Shown here: one piece after another, positions 1 through 8,459 of the stretch
Layout: each line of letters opens with the position of its first letter
Position numbering within the stretch: position 1 is the stretch's first letter
DNA from: Marixanthomonas sp002364245
GTDB taxonomy: Bacteria; Bacteroidota; Bacteroidia; Flavobacteriales; Flavobacteriaceae
Direction: 5' to 3'
Length of the DNA stretch: 64,000 nucleotides
Assembly (NCBI GenBank): GCA_963973455.1
Contig: CAXAZF010000003.1
Location: forward strand, 1 to 64,000
Position numbers and translations under genes: made by a program
The notes under the pieces: model-generated
The model's input: the letters and a program-made list of their open reading frames with translations, nothing else
Databases searched by the model: none
Told to the model about the DNA's origin: nothing

Positions 1-711
1 CTCGGAACAATCGTTCACGATACTTTGGAAGTTCTATACAAAACATTCATAAGTCAATTTCTTTCTTCAGAATTATTAAAAGCTCTAAAGCCTAGAATTG
101 AAGAAGAAGTAACCAAACAATTTAAAAAAACCTTTAAAGGCGGAACCTTCAACAAAGGGAAAAACCTCATCATTTTTGAAGTGGCAAAACGATATATTGA
201 AAATTTCATCAACCAAGAAATTTCAGAAATAGAAGCGGGCAATGAGATTAAAATTATTTCTATTGAAAACAATTTAGATGTTGAGGTGCCTATTTCAGAA
301 CTATCATTCCCTGTAAAAATAAAAGGAAAAGTGGATCGCGTGGATGAATACAATGGACAATTGCGCATCGTTGATTATAAAACCGGAAAAGTAGCTCAAG
401 GCGATGTAGAATTAGTAGATTGGGAAGAAATAACGGTAGATTACAAATACAGTAAAGCGTTTCAAATATTAGTGTATGCGTTGATGATAAACAAAGAAAT
501 CCTTATTGAAAATGCTGAAGCGGGCATTATTTCGTTTAAAAACCTCAGCAGCGGATTTTTAAAATTCGGAAAAAAAGAAAAAGTTGGAGCTCGCACCAAA
601 GACCAGCTTATTACGCAAGAAACATTAGATACTTTCACTGATGAATTAAAAGGGTTAATTCTTGAAATTTGTAACCCAAATGAACCGTTTACCGAAAAAG
701 AGATAGCATGA
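1..711 (+). CDS. PD-(D/E)XK nuclease domain, C-terminal part of an AddB-like exonuclease/helicase (5' partial)
   Basis: The reading frame is open from base 1, so the gene begins upstream of the window. The fragment opens with LGTIVHDTLEVLY, the helix that starts the RecB/AddB-type nuclease domain. It then shows VDRVDEYNG, the active-site run IVDYKTGKV (Asp and Lys of the PD-(D/E)XK core, about bases 370-396) and FQILVYAL, the Q-x-x-x-Y helix of this family. I see no C-terminal Cys cluster of the kind found in Bacillus AddB. Proteins of this type act as the inactivated-helicase/nuclease subunit in double-strand break repair. The stop codon overlaps the next start by 4 bases (ATGA), so the two genes are translationally coupled. 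The subunit assignment is inference, because the N-terminal part and the partner gene are outside the window. Confidence 0.82.
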   Translation, partial: LGTIVHDTLEVLYKTFISQFLSSELLKALKPRIEEEVTKQFKKTFKGGTFNKGKNLIIFEVAKRYIENFINQEISEIEAGNEIKIISIENNLDVEVPISELSFPVKIKGKVDRVDEYNGQLRIVDYKTGKVAQGDVELVDWEEITVDYKYSKAFQILVYALMINKEILIENAEAGIISFKNLSSGFLKFGKKEKVGARTKDQLITQETLDTFTDELKGLILEICNPNEPFTEKEIA

Positions 712-1553
712 TGATGATTGAACAAAACAACATACTGCATAGGGAAAGCAAAAGGTCGATTGTTTATGATGTATATTACAACGAAAGCCAGAAACCAAAA
801 CCAGTGGTGATTTTTTGTCACGGTTACAAAGGATTTAAAGATTGGGGCGCTTGGCATTTAGTTGCAGAAGCATTTGCCAAAGCAGGATTTTTCTTCATTA
901 AATTCAATTTTTCCCACAACGGCGGCACCGTTGATGAGCCTATCGATTTTCCAGACCTTGAAGCCTTTGCCGAAAACAATTACACCAAAGAGCTAGATGA
1001 TCTAGAGACGGTTATTGAATATTTTGCAACCACTAAGCACTATATGTTAGAAGCAGATGTAAAAAACATTTCCTTAATTGGTCACAGTCGCGGGGGCGGT
1101 ATTGCCTTAATAAAAGCTCAGGAAAACGATAAAGTAAAAAAATTGGTCACTTGGGCGGGAGTGAGTGATTATAAAGTCCGTTTTAAGGAAGGAACAAACG
1201 AATTTAAGGAATGGGAAGAAAGTGGCGTTAAATACGTTAAAAATGGCCGTACCAAACAGCAAATGCCGCATCACTTTCAATTTTATACAGATTTTAAGGA
1301 AAATGAAAACAGACTCACCATCCAACGAGCTGTTGAACACTTAGAAATCCCTCACCTTGTTATTCACGGAAGTGATGACCCAACGGTTTCCGTTAAAGAA
1401 GCAAAATCGATGCACCAATGGAACCCAAAAAGTGCACTAAAAATTATAGAAGGTACCAACCACGTTTTTGAGGCAAAACATCCATGGAATGATGATAAAA
1501 TGCCCAATTCACTTAAGCAGGTTGTAAAAACAACAATAGATTTTATAAAATAA
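708..1553 (+). CDS. alpha/beta hydrolase
   Basis: A 281-residue alpha/beta-hydrolase of the dienelactone hydrolase/serine aminopeptidase type. Visible elements are the oxyanion-side motif FCHGYKGF near residue 35, the nucleophile elbow GHSRGG (Ser near residue 128), the acid in HGSDDPTV and the catalytic His in GTNHVFEAKH. There is no signal peptide, so it should be cytoplasmic. The ATG overlaps the upstream nuclease stop (ATGA), placing it in the same operon. It ends just before a strong bidirectional terminator. The substrate cannot be read from the sequence. Confidence 0.85.
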   Translation: MMMIEQNNILHRESKRSIVYDVYYNESQKPKPVVIFCHGYKGFKDWGAWHLVAEAFAKAGFFFIKFNFSHNGGTVDEPIDFPDLEAFAENNYTKELDDLETVIEYFATTKHYMLEADVKNISLIGHSRGGGIALIKAQENDKVKKLVTWAGVSDYKVRFKEGTNEFKEWEESGVKYVKNGRTKQQMPHHFQFYTDFKENENRLTIQRAVEHLEIPHLVIHGSDDPTVSVKEAKSMHQWNPKSALKIIEGTNHVFEAKHPWNDDKMPNSLKQVVKTTIDFIK

Positions 1554-1554
1554 A

Positions 1555-1578
1555 AAACCACCGCTAACGCGGTGGTTT
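1555..1578. terminator. bidirectional terminator between hydrolase gene and tRNA-Ala
   Basis: A perfect 10-bp inverted repeat (AAACCACCGC / GCGGTGGTTT) encloses the 4-base loop TAAC and starts 2 bases after the hydrolase stop. It is flanked by A/T runs on both sides. It can therefore end both the rightward hydrolase transcript and the leftward tRNA-Ala transcript. Confidence 0.8.
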
Positions 1579-1579
1579 G

Positions 1580-1653
1580 TGGAGAATATCGGAGTCGAAC
1601 CGATGACCTTTTGGCTGCCAGCCAAACGCTCTAGCCAACTGAGCTAATCCCCC
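1580..1653 (-). tRNA. tRNA-Ala (anticodon GGC)
   Basis: On the minus strand a full cloverleaf can be folded: acceptor GGGGGAT/ATTCTCC, D arm GCTC...GAGC, anticodon stem TTTGG/CCAAA with loop CTGGCAG, and T arm ATCGG-TTCGACT-CCGAT. The anticodon is GGC (Ala, reads GCC/GCU). The acceptor stem carries the G3:U70 wobble that defines alanine identity. The discriminator is A73 and the 3' CCA is not encoded. Confidence 0.96.
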
Positions 1654-1731
1654 ATAATTATATCGCTAAAATAATAATTTTTATTAACCTTGAACCTTTA
1701 AAACTAATAAACAATTAAATTATTTTATTAA

Positions 1732-2232
1732 ATGATTCGAAAAGCAAACGTTTCAGATATCGATAAGATTATAACAATAACCCGTGCTTGTGCCGCCAAA
1801 ATGATTGCACAAAATATTTTTCAATGGAACGAGCATTACCCAACGCACGAAGCTTTTAAAAACGATATTGAAAGAAACGAACTTTATGTACTTACTTTTT
1901 CTGAAGAAATAATTGGCAGCATTGTTATTTCAACTTTAAAAGACGAAGAATACGATGATGTAAACTGGCTTACTGAAGATGCAAACAACTATTATATTCA
2001 TCGATTGGCTATTCATCCTGAGCATCAACGTAAAGGATATGCCAAAAAATTAATGGATTTTGCTGAAACTATAGCTCGAGAAAAGAGTGCAACTTCAATT
2101 AGATTAGACACATTTAGCCAAAACCACCGAAACCAAAAATTTTACGAAGCTCGCGGCTATCAAAAATTAGAATCTATTTACTTCCCCAAGCAAAGCAAAC
2201 ATCCTTTTTATTGTTACGAGTTGGTCTTTTAA
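1732..2232 (+). CDS. GNAT family N-acetyltransferase
   Basis: A 166-residue single-domain GNAT acetyltransferase. It shows motif A, the acetyl-CoA pyrophosphate loop, as IHPEHQRKGYAKKLMDFAE near residues 105-123. Beta-5/motif B follows as IRLDTFSQNHRNQKFYEARGY. The N-terminal stretch (MIRKANVSDIDKI) is the usual strand-1/helix-1 start. Acceptor unknown: small-molecule or protein amines are both possible. It stands alone between a tRNA and the MATE gene, whose promoter begins just after its stop codon. Confidence 0.9.
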   Translation: MIRKANVSDIDKIITITRACAAKMIAQNIFQWNEHYPTHEAFKNDIERNELYVLTFSEEIIGSIVISTLKDEEYDDVNWLTEDANNYYIHRLAIHPEHQRKGYAKKLMDFAETIAREKSATSIRLDTFSQNHRNQKFYEARGYQKLESIYFPKQSKHPFYCYELVF

Positions 2233-2244
2233 AGTTTAGACTGC

Positions 2245-2252
2245 TACTTTTG
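2245..2252 (+). promoter_or_regulatory. Bacteroidota -7 box (TACTTTTG) of the MATE gene
   Basis: Exact match to TAnnTTTG, 19 bases before the TTG start at 2272. A TTG at 2221-2223 lies 21 bases upstream in the -33 position. Confidence 0.65.
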
Positions 2253-2271
2253 CTCACTTAATCAACTCGCT

Positions 2272-3600
2272 TTGAATACGACGGTCAGTTTTAAGAGCAT
2301 CAATAAAATTGCAATTCCAGCTATTATTGCCGGTATTGCAGAGCCTTTGATATCGCTAACCGATATTGCCATAATTGGTAATGTGGAAGAACATTCAATC
2401 GAAGCTTTGGCAGCTGCAGGTTTGGTGGGTTCTTTCTTATCGGCTATTATTTGGATCGTAGCACAAACTAAAACGGCCATTTCTGCTATTGTTTCGCAGC
2501 ATTTGGGCGCAAATAGATTGCACGCAGTTAAAACCTTGATTCCGCAGGCCATTGGATTTAATTTTATTTTGAGTCTTTTTATTTATGGCATTACCGCTTT
2601 TTTCGCTGAAGCTATTTTCAGTTTATACAATGCCGAAGGACTTATTTTAAGTTATGCTGCCGATTACTACCGCATTCGTGCCATCGGTTATCCGATGACA
2701 CTAATCACTTTTGCCATCTTCGGAATTTTCCGAGGGCTACAAAACACCTATTGGGCGATGAAATGTAGCCTTACCGGAGCGTTGGTGAATGTGGTTTTAG
2801 ATTATCTTTTAGTTTATGGTGTAGAAGGCATTATTCCACCGCTTCATTTAAAAGGTGCTGCCTACGCTAGTTTAGCAGCCCAAAGTGTGATGCTTTTGAT
2901 GGCCTTATGGTTTTTCTGGAAAAAAACACCGTTTAATCTAAAATTGAGTTTCAATATAAATCCACAATTAAAGCCCTTGCTTTTAATGGCAGCCAACCTT
3001 TTTGTACGTACTGCAGCGTTAAATTTTGCTATTTATTTAGCGAACGCATACGCTACCGATTACGGTAAAAATTACATCGCTGCCCAGAGTATTTTAATGA
3101 ATATTTGGTTGTTTTTCAGTTTCTTTATCGATGGCTATGCAAATGCCGGAAATGCCATTGGCGGACGTTTATTAGGAGCGAAAGATTATAAATCGCTATG
3201 GGTGTTGAGCAAGAAAATAAGCAAATACGCCATTTTAATAGCGCTTATCTTGATGGCAGGCTGTGCCTTAGCATACGATGAAATTGGATTGCTTTTTAAT
3301 AAAGAAGCAACTGTTTTGGTGTTGTTTAGTTCGGTGTTTTGGATTGTTTTATTAATGCAACCTATTAATGCCATCGCGTTTATGTTCGACGGAATTTTCA
3401 AGGGCCTGGGCGAAGCAAAATACTTACGTAATTTATTGTTGGTTGCTACGTTTTTAGGCTTTACGCCTGCGTTGCTTATTTCAGATTATTTTGGACTAAA
3501 ACTACACGCCATTTGGATTGCCTTTTTTGTGTGGATGTTAATACGTGCTGGAGGATTGGTGATAAAATTCCGAAGAAAATATTTGAATAAAGAAGTATAA
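2272..3600 (+). CDS. MATE family efflux transporter
   Basis: A 442-residue polytopic inner-membrane protein with about 12 hydrophobic segments. It contains the MATE N-terminal signature GIAEPLISLTDIAIIGN and internal two-fold organisation. It belongs to the DinF/NorM multidrug and toxic compound extrusion class, exporting cationic or other toxic compounds using an ion gradient. No ATG fits the conserved N-terminus. The start is taken as TTG at 2272, supported by a -7 box 19 bases upstream and by an in-frame stop at 2230-2232 (the stop of the preceding gene). Substrate is not deducible. Confidence 0.92.
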   Translation: MNTTVSFKSINKIAIPAIIAGIAEPLISLTDIAIIGNVEEHSIEALAAAGLVGSFLSAIIWIVAQTKTAISAIVSQHLGANRLHAVKTLIPQAIGFNFILSLFIYGITAFFAEAIFSLYNAEGLILSYAADYYRIRAIGYPMTLITFAIFGIFRGLQNTYWAMKCSLTGALVNVVLDYLLVYGVEGIIPPLHLKGAAYASLAAQSVMLLMALWFFWKKTPFNLKLSFNINPQLKPLLLMAANLFVRTAALNFAIYLANAYATDYGKNYIAAQSILMNIWLFFSFFIDGYANAGNAIGGRLLGAKDYKSLWVLSKKISKYAILIALILMAGCALAYDEIGLLFNKEATVLVLFSSVFWIVLLMQPINAIAFMFDGIFKGLGEAKYLRNLLLVATFLGFTPALLISDYFGLKLHAIWIAFFVWMLIRAGGLVIKFRRKYLNKEV

Positions 3601-3625
3601 TCGTAATCTTTACTAAAACAAAAAA

Positions 3626-3724
3626 ATGGAAATTTTAGAATTTATAGGCGGTCCTGGATTGTTTCTAATCCTTGCCATTCTTGTAGTAATTGTCGTTATT
3701 TATCAAAAATATAAAAAGCGGTAA
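3626..3724 (+). CDS. candidate 32-residue single-pass membrane protein
   Basis: A short ATG-initiated frame lies 25 bases after the MATE stop. It encodes a 10-residue N-terminus (MEILEFIGGP), a solid hydrophobic helix of about 15 residues rich in Leu/Ile/Val, and the basic tail YQKYKKR, which predicts a cytoplasmic C-terminus. The topology pattern is that of real small membrane proteins, and an A-rich tract precedes the ATG as at many starts here. It could be part of the MATE transcript or a chance frame. Function unknown. Confidence 0.45.
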   Translation: MEILEFIGGPGLFLILAILVVIVVIYQKYKKR

Positions 3725-3773
3725 TCGATGGCATAACTTCTTCCGAAGAAAAAATAGTTGTCCTTAAAACTTC

Positions 3774-3781
3774 TATCTTTG
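3774..3781 (+). promoter_or_regulatory. -7 box (TATCTTTG) of the queD-like gene
   Basis: Exact TAnnTTTG, 17 bases before the ATG at 3799. An inverted repeat TTCTTC-C-GAAGAA (3738-3750) lies upstream, about where the -33 region or an operator would be. Confidence 0.7.
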
Positions 3782-3798
3782 CATCATAAAATAAATAC

Positions 3799-4248
3799 AT
3801 GAACAAGATTCGAATTACCAAACAATTTTCTTTTGAAACCGGCCACGCACTATATGGTTACGATGGCAAATGCCGCAATGTGCACGGGCATAGTTACAAG
3901 CTTTCTGTAACGGTAATTGGAACGCCTATTGACGATAACAACCATGTAAAATACGGAATGGTGATCGATTTTAGCGATCTAAAAAAAATTGTAAAAGAAG
4001 ATATTGTCGATGTGTTTGACCACGCCACTGTTTTCAATAAAAACACACCGCACGTAGAGTTGGCAAAAGAATTACAGAACAGAGACCATAATGTTCTTTT
4101 GGTAGATTATCAACCTACCAGCGAAATGATGGTGATCGACTTTGCTGAAAAAATCAAAAAAAGATTGCCCAATAACATTCAACTTCATTCATTAAAACTA
4201 CAAGAAACCGCTACCAGCTATGCAGAATGGTATGCTGCTGACAATTAA
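3799..4248 (+). CDS. queD: 6-pyruvoyl-tetrahydropterin synthase / 6-carboxytetrahydropterin synthase family (QueD-like)
   Basis: A 149-residue T-fold enzyme. His16 (FETGHALYG), His29 and His31 (CRNVHGHSY) are the zinc ligands, and Cys25 in CxxxHGH is the catalytic cysteine. FDHATVFN, PTSEMMV and LQETATSYAEW carry the other family motifs, including the pterin-anchoring Glu. The family converts dihydroneopterin triphosphate, either to 6-carboxytetrahydropterin on the queuosine route (QueD) or to pyruvoyl-tetrahydropterin. The CxxxHGH form favours QueD. It has its own promoter and no queuosine neighbours in the window. Confidence 0.85.
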   Translation: MNKIRITKQFSFETGHALYGYDGKCRNVHGHSYKLSVTVIGTPIDDNNHVKYGMVIDFSDLKKIVKEDIVDVFDHATVFNKNTPHVELAKELQNRDHNVLLVDYQPTSEMMVIDFAEKIKKRLPNNIQLHSLKLQETATSYAEWYAADN

Positions 4249-4286
4249 TTTTACAAGTACCCAAGTTACCGCTACAGTCTTTTTTC

Positions 4287-4294
4287 TATCTTTA
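4287..4294 (+). promoter_or_regulatory. -7 box (TATCTTTA) abutting the lpxH start
   Basis: A one-base variant of TAnnTTTG, only 4 bases before the ATG at 4299. Transcription would begin at or within a few bases of the start codon. Confidence 0.5.
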
Positions 4295-4298
4295 CCCT

Positions 4299-5057
4299 AT
4301 GCAACTACCGGAAGGCAAAAAAATCTATTTTTCGAGCGACAACCACTTGGGCGCGCCAACGGCTGAAGCCAGCAAACCTCGCGAACAGAAATTTATAGCT
4401 TGGTTAGATGAAGTTAAAAAAGATGCAGCAGTCATTTTTCTGTTAGGTGATTTATTCGATTTTTGGTTTGAATACAAAACGGTAGTCCCAAAAGGGTTTG
4501 TTCGGGTTTTGGGCAAACTGGCCGAAATTCGAGATAGCGGCATTCCTATTCATTTTTTTGTAGGGAATCACGATTTGTGGATGCACGGTTATTTTGAAGA
4601 AGAGCTTAACATTCCAGTATATCACACCCCTATAGAATTTGTTTTTAACGAAACCCGATTCTTTATTGGTCATGGCGATGGAAAAGGACCGGGTGATAAA
4701 GGCTATAAACGAATGAAGAAAGTGTTTGTGAACCCATTTTCAAAATGGTTGTTCCGTTGGTTGCATCCTGATATTGGTGTACGGTTGGCACAACACCTTT
4801 CAGTGAAAAATAAATTAATTTCTGGGGACGAAGACCAACAGTTTTTAGGTGAGGAAAACGAATGGTTAGCACAATATGCTAAACGAAAGCTAGAAAGCAA
4901 GCATTACGATTATTTTGTGTTTGGCCACCGTCATTTACCTATGGAGATAAAAGTAGGTGAAAACTCAACTTATTTTAACCTCGGAGATTGGATTAACCAT
5001 TATACGTACGGGGTTTATGATGGAGAGAAATTTGAGTTGAAAGAGTTTACCCTTTAA
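4299..5057 (+). CDS. lpxH: UDP-2,3-diacylglucosamine diphosphatase
   Basis: A 252-residue calcineurin-like metallophosphoesterase. The two-metal site appears in order: SSDNHLG (D-x-H), GDLFDFW, VGNHDLWM, a downstream His in IGHGDGKGPGD, and FGHRHLP. This matches LpxH, which cleaves UDP-2,3-diacylglucosamine to lipid X at the cytoplasmic face of the inner membrane in lipid A synthesis. The ATG lies 4 bases after a -7 box, so the mRNA may be leaderless. Its 3' end overlaps the convergent recJ gene by 11 bases. Confidence 0.88.
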   Translation: MQLPEGKKIYFSSDNHLGAPTAEASKPREQKFIAWLDEVKKDAAVIFLLGDLFDFWFEYKTVVPKGFVRVLGKLAEIRDSGIPIHFFVGNHDLWMHGYFEEELNIPVYHTPIEFVFNETRFFIGHGDGKGPGDKGYKRMKKVFVNPFSKWLFRWLHPDIGVRLAQHLSVKNKLISGDEDQQFLGEENEWLAQYAKRKLESKHYDYFVFGHRHLPMEIKVGENSTYFNLGDWINHYTYGVYDGEKFELKEFTL

Positions 5058-6738
5058 TATCCTTTAACCGAAGCTGCAAGCTTACATTGCCTTGCCATTC
5101 GTTTTCATCTATTACGTAAGCAGCCTTAAACGGGACATCTCCGCACGCGATATCTTTCTTATCTGCCATCCCAAAACCAATCCCTACAAACTGAGGTGAA
5201 TTGCCTTGTTGAACGGTAATGCGCAAATGCGTTTTATCTTCACCTACACATTTTCCCCACCCGGTATCTTTTAATCCTTGCGTCATAAATACAGGCGTCA
5301 TATTACCGGGGCCAAAAGGTGCAAACTGCTTTAAAAGACGATAAAATTTTGGGGTTATTTCAGTTAAATTAATTTCAGCAGCAATTTTTAATTCCGGTTG
5401 TAATGATTTAGTATCGATGGTTTCTGAAACTACTTTTTCAAATTTATTTTTAAACGTTTTGAAGTCTTTTTCGTGCAATGTTAATCCCGCAGCGTATTTA
5501 TGACCACCAAATTGCTCAATATATTCAGAACAACTTTCCAACGCATTATATACATCAAAACCTTTTACCGATCGCGCTGAAGCAGCCAGTTTTTCGCCAC
5601 TTTTAGTAAACACAAGTGTTGGCCGATAATACGTTTCGGTTAATCGTGAAGCTACAATGCCAATCACACCCTTATGCCAATCTTCTTGGTACACTACGGT
5701 CGTGGTTCGGTTTTCTTCTTGGTTTTTGGAAATTTGTAATAATGCTTCTTCCGTGATGGTTTTATCAGCTTCCCTTCTATCGGTATTGAATTGTTCAATT
5801 TCCGAAGCATATTCAGCAGCACGGTTTATATCAGTTTCGGTTAATAAAGTAACCGCATGATTGCCGTGTTTCATGCGACCTGCAGCGTTGATCCTTGGGG
5901 CAATGATAAAAACGACATCGGTGATGGTGAGGCTTTTCTTTTTTACTTGTTGTAAAATAGCCTGAAACCCAACTCTAGGATTGCTATTGATTACTTTTAA
6001 GCCATAATATGCCAAGACCCTATTTTCCCCAGTGATAGGAACAATATCGGCACCAATAGCCGTGGCAACCAAATCAAGGTACAGCAACAAATCATCGATT
6101 TGCAGTCCTCTTTTTTCTGAAAGCGCTTGAATCAATTTAAAACCCACACCACAACCGCATAATTCTTTATATGGATATTCACAATCTTCCCGTTTGGGGT
6201 CGAGTACGGCAACCGCTTTTGGAATTTCTGCTCCGGGACGGTGATGGTCACAAATAATAAAATCAATGTTTTTTTCTGAAGCATACGCAACCTTATCGAT
6301 GGCTTTTATACCGCAATCTAATGCAATAATTAATGAAAAGCCGTTGTCTTCAGCAAAATCAATTCCTTTATACGAAACACCGTAGCCTTCATCATAGCGG
6401 TCGGGAATATACGTTGCCACATTGGGATAGTAACTTTTTAAATAGGAAGACAATAATGCAACGCTGGTGGTACCATCCACATCGTAATCACCGTAGACTA
6501 AAATATTTTCTTCATTGGCGATGGCTTGTTCAATTCTTGCTACCGCTTTGTCCATATCTTTCATCAAAAACGGATAGTGAAGGTCACTTAACTGCGGACG
6601 AAAAAAATGCTTTGCTTCATCAAAGGTTTCAATCCCACGCTGAACCAATAACGTGGCAATAATGGAATCTACGCCTAATTCTTTTGAAAGACGATTGATG
6701 GTTTCTTCAGGAGGTTTTGGTTGTAGGGTCCAGCGCAT
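5047..6738 (-). CDS. recJ: single-stranded-DNA-specific exonuclease RecJ
   Basis: A 563-residue DHH-family nuclease that degrades single-stranded DNA 5' to 3' in recombination and mismatch repair. It contains YGDYDVDGTTS (motif I metal ligands), ALDCGIKA, the DHH motif in ICDHHRPG, and the DHHA1 motif region ending in FGGHKYAAG (residues about 400-410). The C-terminal OB-type domain (residues 450-563) is present, so the length is normal. A TATCTTTA box lies on the minus strand at 6766-6773. The stop lies inside the end of lpxH. Confidence 0.95.
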   Translation of the reverse strand: MRWTLQPKPPEETINRLSKELGVDSIIATLLVQRGIETFDEAKHFFRPQLSDLHYPFLMKDMDKAVARIEQAIANEENILVYGDYDVDGTTSVALLSSYLKSYYPNVATYIPDRYDEGYGVSYKGIDFAEDNGFSLIIALDCGIKAIDKVAYASEKNIDFIICDHHRPGAEIPKAVAVLDPKREDCEYPYKELCGCGVGFKLIQALSEKRGLQIDDLLLYLDLVATAIGADIVPITGENRVLAYYGLKVINSNPRVGFQAILQQVKKKSLTITDVVFIIAPRINAAGRMKHGNHAVTLLTETDINRAAEYASEIEQFNTDRREADKTITEEALLQISKNQEENRTTTVVYQEDWHKGVIGIVASRLTETYYRPTLVFTKSGEKLAASARSVKGFDVYNALESCSEYIEQFGGHKYAAGLTLHEKDFKTFKNKFEKVVSETIDTKSLQPELKIAAEINLTEITPKFYRLLKQFAPFGPGNMTPVFMTQGLKDTGWGKCVGEDKTHLRITVQQGNSPQFVGIGFGMADKKDIACGDVPFKAAYVIDENEWQGNVSLQLRLKDIKG

Positions 6739-6765
6739 ATGTTCTATTCTAGAAGGGGAGAAACG

Positions 6766-6773
6766 TAAAGATA
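6766..6773 (-). promoter_or_regulatory. -7 box (TATCTTTA) of recJ
   Basis: Minus-strand TAnnTTTA, 27 bases before the recJ ATG. Confidence 0.45.
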
Positions 6774-6867
6774 AAAATTAGCCCCATTGCTACGATACAA
6801 AAACTGAAAAATAAAATTTTGTATATTTATGATAAAACGTTAAGTCTTTAACCTAAAAGCTAAAAAA

Positions 6868-8388
6868 ATGAACAAGATTACATTCTTATTACTATTATTA
6901 ATATTATATACTGGGATGCTTGTTGCTCAAGATGGAGCTTACGACACCTCCTTTGGGGACAATGGTATTGTTTTAACTGATTTGGGTGGGTATAAAAGCG
7001 GTGCGTTGGATATTACTCAGCAAACAGATGGAAAACTCCTTGTGACTGCATATATGTATGAATCTGACGATTATAATTTGTATTTATTAAGGTATCTATC
7101 AAACGGAAGTTTAGACTCATCATTTGGAGATAACGGAAAAGTCATTGTTTCAACAACTGAATCTTTTGGTAATATAGCATCATATGTTCAAAACAATAAT
7201 AAAATTTTAATTTCTATTCAAAATAATGATCCATACTTTGTAAAGCGCTACACTAGTTCTGGTGAATTAGATACTAGTTTTGCAAATAATGGTACGTTAA
7301 ATCCAGTTATTCCAGAACAGTATAGTGGTCGATTACAAGTACTTGACGATGGCAATCTTATTGTAATAGGAGGGTTTGTAAGTAATTCCAATACAAGTTC
7401 TATTGCAGTTCAAAAATATTTACCAAATGGAACTATAGATACTTCGTTTGGCACCAACGGTGTTGCTGAAGTAGAAATCCCATATATTCAAGAAAACCCC
7501 ATTGTTAGTAGAAGGTTTAAAATTTATAATGATGGAAGCATATTAATCCTCGGAAGTCGAACGTCAGATACACAAGCAACAACACAATTAATTTTTATAA
7601 AAATTTTGCCAGATGGCTCCCTTGATGGCTCATTTGGAACCAATGGGACATTTTTCTATGATATAGCAACACCTGATGGCGGTTCTGTTAATACAGTTTT
7701 TGATATTGACGAAAATGGAAAAATTATAGTAGCGGGGAGTATAGGAAGCTGTCTACGTGGCATTAACCCCTTTCTAAAACGTTTTTTACCTACTGGACCA
7801 ATAGACACGACATTTGGGGATAATGGAAGTGCTAATCCGCCAGAAAACTGGTTCTATTCTAATCCATTTCAGTTAAAAATTCAAGGGAATAATAGAATTC
7901 TAATAGGGTGGAATTCACACAGGTGTGATCCTCAAAATTTATCTTTTTTCATCTCCCGGGTCTACGAAAATGGAACTATCGATTCCTCTTTTTCTTTAGA
8001 AGAGAATACTATTGGTTTGCAACCCAACTCCAGTGGTTCCTTTATTTTACAAGATAACGGGAAAATTGTTACCTCTGGCACAACAAGTGTACCTTTTGTA
8101 AACGACAACGGAGAGGTGTACATCGGCCGTCATGTAAACGACCCCTTAGGCATCCCTGAAGAAAATATAACCCCAATTACTGTTTTCCCCAATCCATCCA
8201 ACGGAATCTTCAACCTAAAAAGCCAACAACCCATCAATAGTCCTTATACGGTAAGCGATATTAATGGAAGAATATTACTTAAAAGCACCTTTGAAGGGAG
8301 TGAAAATCAATTGGAACTTTCTTCTTTCTCAACTGGGGTTTATTTCCTGAAAGTATCTGGTTCTACGATTAAGCTTTTAAAACAATAG
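6868..8388 (+). CDS. secreted delta-60 repeat protein with T9SS type A C-terminal sorting domain
   Basis: A 506-residue exported protein with an N-terminal signal peptide (hydrophobic residues 6-18, cleavage near VAQ). The body repeats a unit of about 55-65 residues whose hallmark is D(T/S)SFG(D/T)NG. It occurs near residues 26, 86, 135, 191, 253 and 316 with a weaker copy near 378, and each is followed by a DGK(I/L)LV-type strand. This is the delta-60/DUF5122 beta-propeller-like repeat. From about residue 434 the sequence (TVFPNPSNGIFNL ... TGVYFLKV ... KLLKQ) is a typical T9SS type A signal that directs proteins across the outer membrane. Probably a cell-surface or released protein of unknown binding role. 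Confidence 0.88.
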   Translation: MNKITFLLLLLILYTGMLVAQDGAYDTSFGDNGIVLTDLGGYKSGALDITQQTDGKLLVTAYMYESDDYNLYLLRYLSNGSLDSSFGDNGKVIVSTTESFGNIASYVQNNNKILISIQNNDPYFVKRYTSSGELDTSFANNGTLNPVIPEQYSGRLQVLDDGNLIVIGGFVSNSNTSSIAVQKYLPNGTIDTSFGTNGVAEVEIPYIQENPIVSRRFKIYNDGSILILGSRTSDTQATTQLIFIKILPDGSLDGSFGTNGTFFYDIATPDGGSVNTVFDIDENGKIIVAGSIGSCLRGINPFLKRFLPTGPIDTTFGDNGSANPPENWFYSNPFQLKIQGNNRILIGWNSHRCDPQNLSFFISRVYENGTIDSSFSLEENTIGLQPNSSGSFILQDNGKIVTSGTTSVPFVNDNGEVYIGRHVNDPLGIPEENITPITVFPNPSNGIFNLKSQQPINSPYTVSDINGRILLKSTFEGSENQLELSSFSTGVYFLKVSGSTIKLLKQ

Positions 8389-8459
8389 TATAAGACTTAC
8401 TATTTTATTTTCTAACATTTTAAATATGTAACTTTATCATTGTAAAAAAATGATAAAAC

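Noticed and set aside
54..368. Open frame antisense to the AddB-like nuclease
   Set aside because: Lies wholly inside a gene with clear domain motifs, and its translation is low-complexity Ser/Phe-rich with no family features. The same applies to the other long antisense frames (for example 462-857, 10005-10322, 17218-17439, 42672-42968, 48849-49250, 57230-57610).
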